DNA of 64,000 nucleotides from Archangium_A sp035910535 (GTDB lineage Bacteria > Myxococcota > Myxococcia > Myxococcales > Myxococcaceae): positions 62,001 through 126,000 of the forward strand of contig JAMHXF010000005.1 of the NCBI GenBank assembly GCA_035910535.1, written 5' to 3'. The translations under genes and the position numbers were made by a program. The notes under the pieces are model-generated. The model was given only the letters and a program-made list of their open reading frames with translations, was not told the origin of the DNA and did not search any database. Positions within the stretch are counted from its first letter, which is position 1. The number at the start of each line of letters is the position of its first letter. Positions 62,101 to 64,000 of the stretch are shown one piece after another.

Positions 62101-63718
62101 CGAAGACGCGACGCCGCCCAAAGGCACGATGACGGCGACGCTCGACGTGGGCGGCACCATGGAGGCGCTCACCGCGCGGCTCACGGGCGCGTTGACGAAC
62201 CTGAGCTTCGACAAGCTCGTGCTGGGCAGCGCCCGCTTCGACTTGAAGGCCACCTCGCGCGAGCAGAGCTTCACCGCGGTGCTCGGAGGCCAGGGCCGCG
62301 ACGACTTCAAGGCGCGAGGCAAAGTCGGCCTCGACCTGCGCCTCTCGCAGCTGCGCAAGGGCTTCGAGTGGAAGCCGTCACCGGTCGACGCGTCCATCGA
62401 GGCGCGCAACTTCGACCTGGGGTTTCTCTCGGGCGTGGTCGACGCAGTGCGCGTCGTCGCCGGGCGCTTGAACATGAAGGGCGCGCTGACGGGCACGCTG
62501 GGCGAACCGAAGTTCGTGGGCGACGCGAAGCTCGAGAACGGGCGCGTGGCGCTCGCGGGCGCCGGCGACTACCGCAACATCGGGCTCGAGCTCCACGTCA
62601 CCAACGAGCTCATCGACCTCAAGAAGCTCGAGGCCGCGAGCGGCGGCGGCAAGGCGTCTCTCGTCGCGCGCGCCGAGCTGCTGCCTTCGGGCACATACCG
62701 CCTCACCAGCAGCGGCTCGACCGAGAAGTTCCCCATCGTCACCGATGACCAGCTGATGGCCACCGCGTCGCTCAAGTACTCGCTCGAAGGCGACGTGAGC
62801 TCGACCTTCGCGGACATCAAGACGCTCGAGCTGCCGCGCGTCGACGTGGAGCTGCCCGACATCAAGCGCAAGGACCTTCAAGACCTGCAGCGCCCCAAAG
62901 ACATCATCGTGCTGCGCTCCGGTGAGCGCGCCACAATGCGCCGCAAGCAGACGGCGAAAGACGCCTCGAAAGAAGAAGAGCCGGGCTTTGGCCTGCGCGC
63001 CGTCATCGTGGCGCCCAGAAACCTCTGGGTTCGCGGCTACGACGCCAACATTCAAATCGGCCTGTCTGACGGCTTCACCGTCGAGTACCAGAAAGACCTC
63101 CGGCTGCGAGGCGAAGCGCGCATTCAACACGGCACGCTCAACGTCATCGGTCGCGAGTTCACCATTCAGAAGAACAGCGAGGTGCGCTTCTCGGGCCTCG
63201 TCACGCAGCCGTACATCAACGTCAGCGCGGTTCACGTGAACACCCGCGAGCAGGTGAAAATCACGGTGACGGTCAGCGGCAAGGGCACCGACATCGCCAT
63301 CAAGCCCACCAGCGACCCGCCGATGCCCGAGTCAGACATCTACGCGATTCTCGCCACCGGTCGCCGCACGCTGCGCCAGGGCGGCGGCAACACCATCACC
63401 CCGGGTCAGGCCGCGTCGGTCGTCGGGCAGCTCGCCGCCAGTCAGCTCAAGAACGTCATCGCCAAGAAGCTCCCGTTGGACGTGTTGAACTTCGAGACGT
63501 CAGACGAGTTCAAGAACGTGAAGCTCGACGTGGGCTGGTACCTGAATGACAGCCTGTACCTCGGCGGCACCATGAACGTCGGCGCCAACCGCGACCGCGG
63601 CGAGAGCATGTGGGGCGGTCGCCTCGAGTTCCAGATGACGCGCACGTTGTCGCTCGAGGCCTACGCCGGTGACGCGCCCAGCTATGGCGCCGACGCCGTC
63701 TTCTCGCGCGATTTCTGA
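59198..63718 (+). CDS. tamB: translocation and assembly module protein TamB
   Basis: This 1506-residue protein has an N-terminal membrane helix (about 12-35) and a long beta-rich middle with repeated short strands (AsmA/TamB-type groove). The C-terminal DUF490 domain is about 1130-1500, with RGEARIQHGTLNVIGREF and LATGRRTLRQGGGN. A Lys/Arg-rich start KKKKRRWWLW fits an inner-membrane anchor. TamB spans the periplasm and works with TamA in outer-membrane protein or lipid delivery. It is one base overlapped with tamA. Confidence 0.93.
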   Translation: MTTAPEKKKKRRWWLWLWLLLVLALLPVALVGGAFVFLGTDAGERMVRAQVLAIANDTLAGKIDASEVRLEGGHLVLRDVKLYTPEGELAATIALVDAWVDLPSLAGQVVKITSITVDAPELFLKQDERGLNLLRAVALKNPSPPSTDTTPNKWRVELDAIALTKGAIDFQLDERRITTRDLGITGDARVKLDPLELHGDLALASLVTAPLEEQLSVTLRAATTGGPQTFGLAVALGGTKLNGTLELPTTVLTIDELVAAPRELTAFVPQWPLKPAVLGKGKLSLQGAALELNAGAAKVVANAKYDLDKNAAESFALKVSGVDLQELIGAELKSDIAADAAGSLADWRPETLTGDVKVNAKWVDGKYPLAAVVIEAGAKRGAISIPKAEVTSPGVLLTTRGTVSKEQLDLSGTLTAKDLKQVDATLRRFARVDVGGLAGKGALSLSVKGPPTRPAVKAVGKLEGLRVATLAIDVLDIDADVPDVTSPLDTDILLHAKRVKLGDRQFDEVTLDFYTHGRAFDLDVTTKGLGDLTLHLIGTLDADNLGAALNTAKLKATQAEWALEAPTRVAWKDGVVVDPFMLRDGEQRLQGHVTWAPRSVDASITATAVNLAKLPTIAAPTSLGLEGLVDAKVVATGTPKKLEATIDATLRGGQVLDFNGLDLSLKGTWRDERAAGTMKLASTLGTLDGTFDLPVLALINETAAPMSARFTVDNVPLSQVEQKLKQPLPVEGVLSAALELSGSADAPRLVATVDANELQVKVDERTTVQVRKPTVRVESDDKGALSATVSLAALGGSHRVTLATPLTLSSLRRQPPTRDSLLAMEVTLDVQLQNLSLKQLHEERVRIDDELAGTVTLIGELKGPVRAPLGELKLIAAQVTSPPLRDVSGELKLIAERDRTMLKGNAALAGKPALELDVSMAAAVSKALDVVLDAEADSDGVLSLLQVTPVKALVVLSPFELAQVLTLREDATPPKGTMTATLDVGGTMEALTARLTGALTNLSFDKLVLGSARFDLKATSREQSFTAVLGGQGRDDFKARGKVGLDLRLSQLRKGFEWKPSPVDASIEARNFDLGFLSGVVDAVRVVAGRLNMKGALTGTLGEPKFVGDAKLENGRVALAGAGDYRNIGLELHVTNELIDLKKLEAASGGGKASLVARAELLPSGTYRLTSSGSTEKFPIVTDDQLMATASLKYSLEGDVSSTFADIKTLELPRVDVELPDIKRKDLQDLQRPKDIIVLRSGERATMRRKQTAKDASKEEEPGFGLRAVIVAPRNLWVRGYDANIQIGLSDGFTVEYQKDLRLRGEARIQHGTLNVIGREFTIQKNSEVRFSGLVTQPYINVSAVHVNTREQVKITVTVSGKGTDIAIKPTSDPPMPESDIYAILATGRRTLRQGGGNTITPGQAASVVGQLAASQLKNVIAKKLPLDVLNFETSDEFKNVKLDVGWYLNDSLYLGGTMNVGANRDRGESMWGGRLEFQMTRTLSLEAYAGDAPSYGADAVFSRDF

Positions 63719-63801
63719 CGGTGAATTGACGGTTTTCTGTCGCTTCGACGTTGACGCCCCCGCGCGGCGACGCGGCACGTCGGTTGCTCAGTGCCCGCGC
63801 C

Positions 63802-64000
63802 ATGCGAAAGCGCCTGGCCTCCGTGTGCTGCGCCGTCACGCTCGCTGCGTGTGGCCCGAAAGAAGCGACGAACCTCGAAGGTGATGAACGAGCGGTGACG
63901 GTGCTGCCCACGCGCTCGCACCGGGAGGGCGCGGCGCTCAGCGACGTCATCGCGTACGAGGCGTCGCGTGAGGCGCTGGCGCCGCTCACGCTGCAGCAGG
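63802..64000 (+). CDS. lipoprotein, 3' truncated
   Basis: From ATG 63802 the frame stays open to the window end (66 codons). It begins with a basic MRKR, a hydrophobic stretch and VTLAAC, a clear lipobox, then an acidic and hydrophilic mature start (CGPKEATNLEGDE). Too little is visible to name a family. It lies 83 bases after tamB. Confidence 0.65.
   Translation, partial: MRKRLASVCCAVTLAACGPKEATNLEGDERAVTVLPTRSHREGAALSDVIAYEASREALAPLTLQQ

Overview
The window is high-GC DNA (about two thirds G+C by eye) with dense genes, many 1-8 base overlaps and convergent overlaps. It looks like a myxobacterial (Myxococcota) chromosome. The signs are a von Willebrand A protein ending in a MYXO-CTERM-like tail, a sigma factor resembling the Myxococcales-only gmx1 family, many lipoproteins with Asp-Ala-Gly linkers, a eukaryote-like Ser/Thr kinase with PEGA domains, and several sigma/FecR-type anti-sigma pairs. 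No rRNA, tRNA, CRISPR array, prophage or intact insertion sequence was found.

Layout. 1-2.3 kb: a DNA-alkylation-repair pair (a truncated 2OG-Fe(II) oxygenase and AlkB) with a coupled lipoprotein and a small membrane protein. 2.2-9.1 kb: a GAF histidine kinase, a Cys-rich VWA surface protein, and an ECF sigma factor with a zinc-finger/FecR partner. 9.1-13.8 kb: a gmx1-type sigma factor coupled to a lipoprotein, a duplicated beta-helix-like lipoprotein and a DUF4412 protein. 13.8-19.1 kb: thioredoxin, AraC/SRPBCC, a 630-base stretch without a credible gene (partly AT-rich), then rpsN-rpmB-DUF1636-MATE reading leftward from a palindromic control region shared with a basic orphan protein. 19.1-26.7 kb: MFS exporter, TPR protein, D-Ala-D-Ala dipeptidase, metallophosphoesterase, SDR/AraC pair, pirin. 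26.7-31.6 kb: a leftward cluster of diguanylate cyclase, membrane protein, PDZ protein and DUF2723 protein. 31.6-36.7 kb: a TonB receptor locus behind a promoter with a perfect dyad in its spacer. 36.7-41.6 kb: secreted lipoprotein, TPR membrane protein, Ser/Thr kinase. 41.7-46.8 kb: peptidoglycan-binding protein, sigma/FecR/repeat-barrel operon, and a lipoprotein with a TATGGG repeat. 46.8-54.1 kb: dihaem cytochrome, tandem thioredoxin-fold protein, membrane protein/VWA pair, anti-sigma/ECF pair, 3-methyladenine glycosylase, exported protein. 54.2-64 kb: 4-alpha-glucanotransferase, adenylate cyclase, TamA/TamB, and the start of a lipoprotein.

Common themes are envelope biology (lipoproteins, TamAB, VWA proteins, TonB receptor) and signal transduction (four sigma factors, three anti-sigma factors, a histidine kinase, a Ser/Thr kinase, cyclic nucleotide enzymes). 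The parts most worth a second look are the TonB locus with its MerR-like promoter, the rpsN/rpmB control region, the in-frame minisatellite in the outer-membrane protein at 43.8-45.3 kb, the tandem dyads at 51.8 kb, and the lipoprotein/gmx1-sigma coupling.
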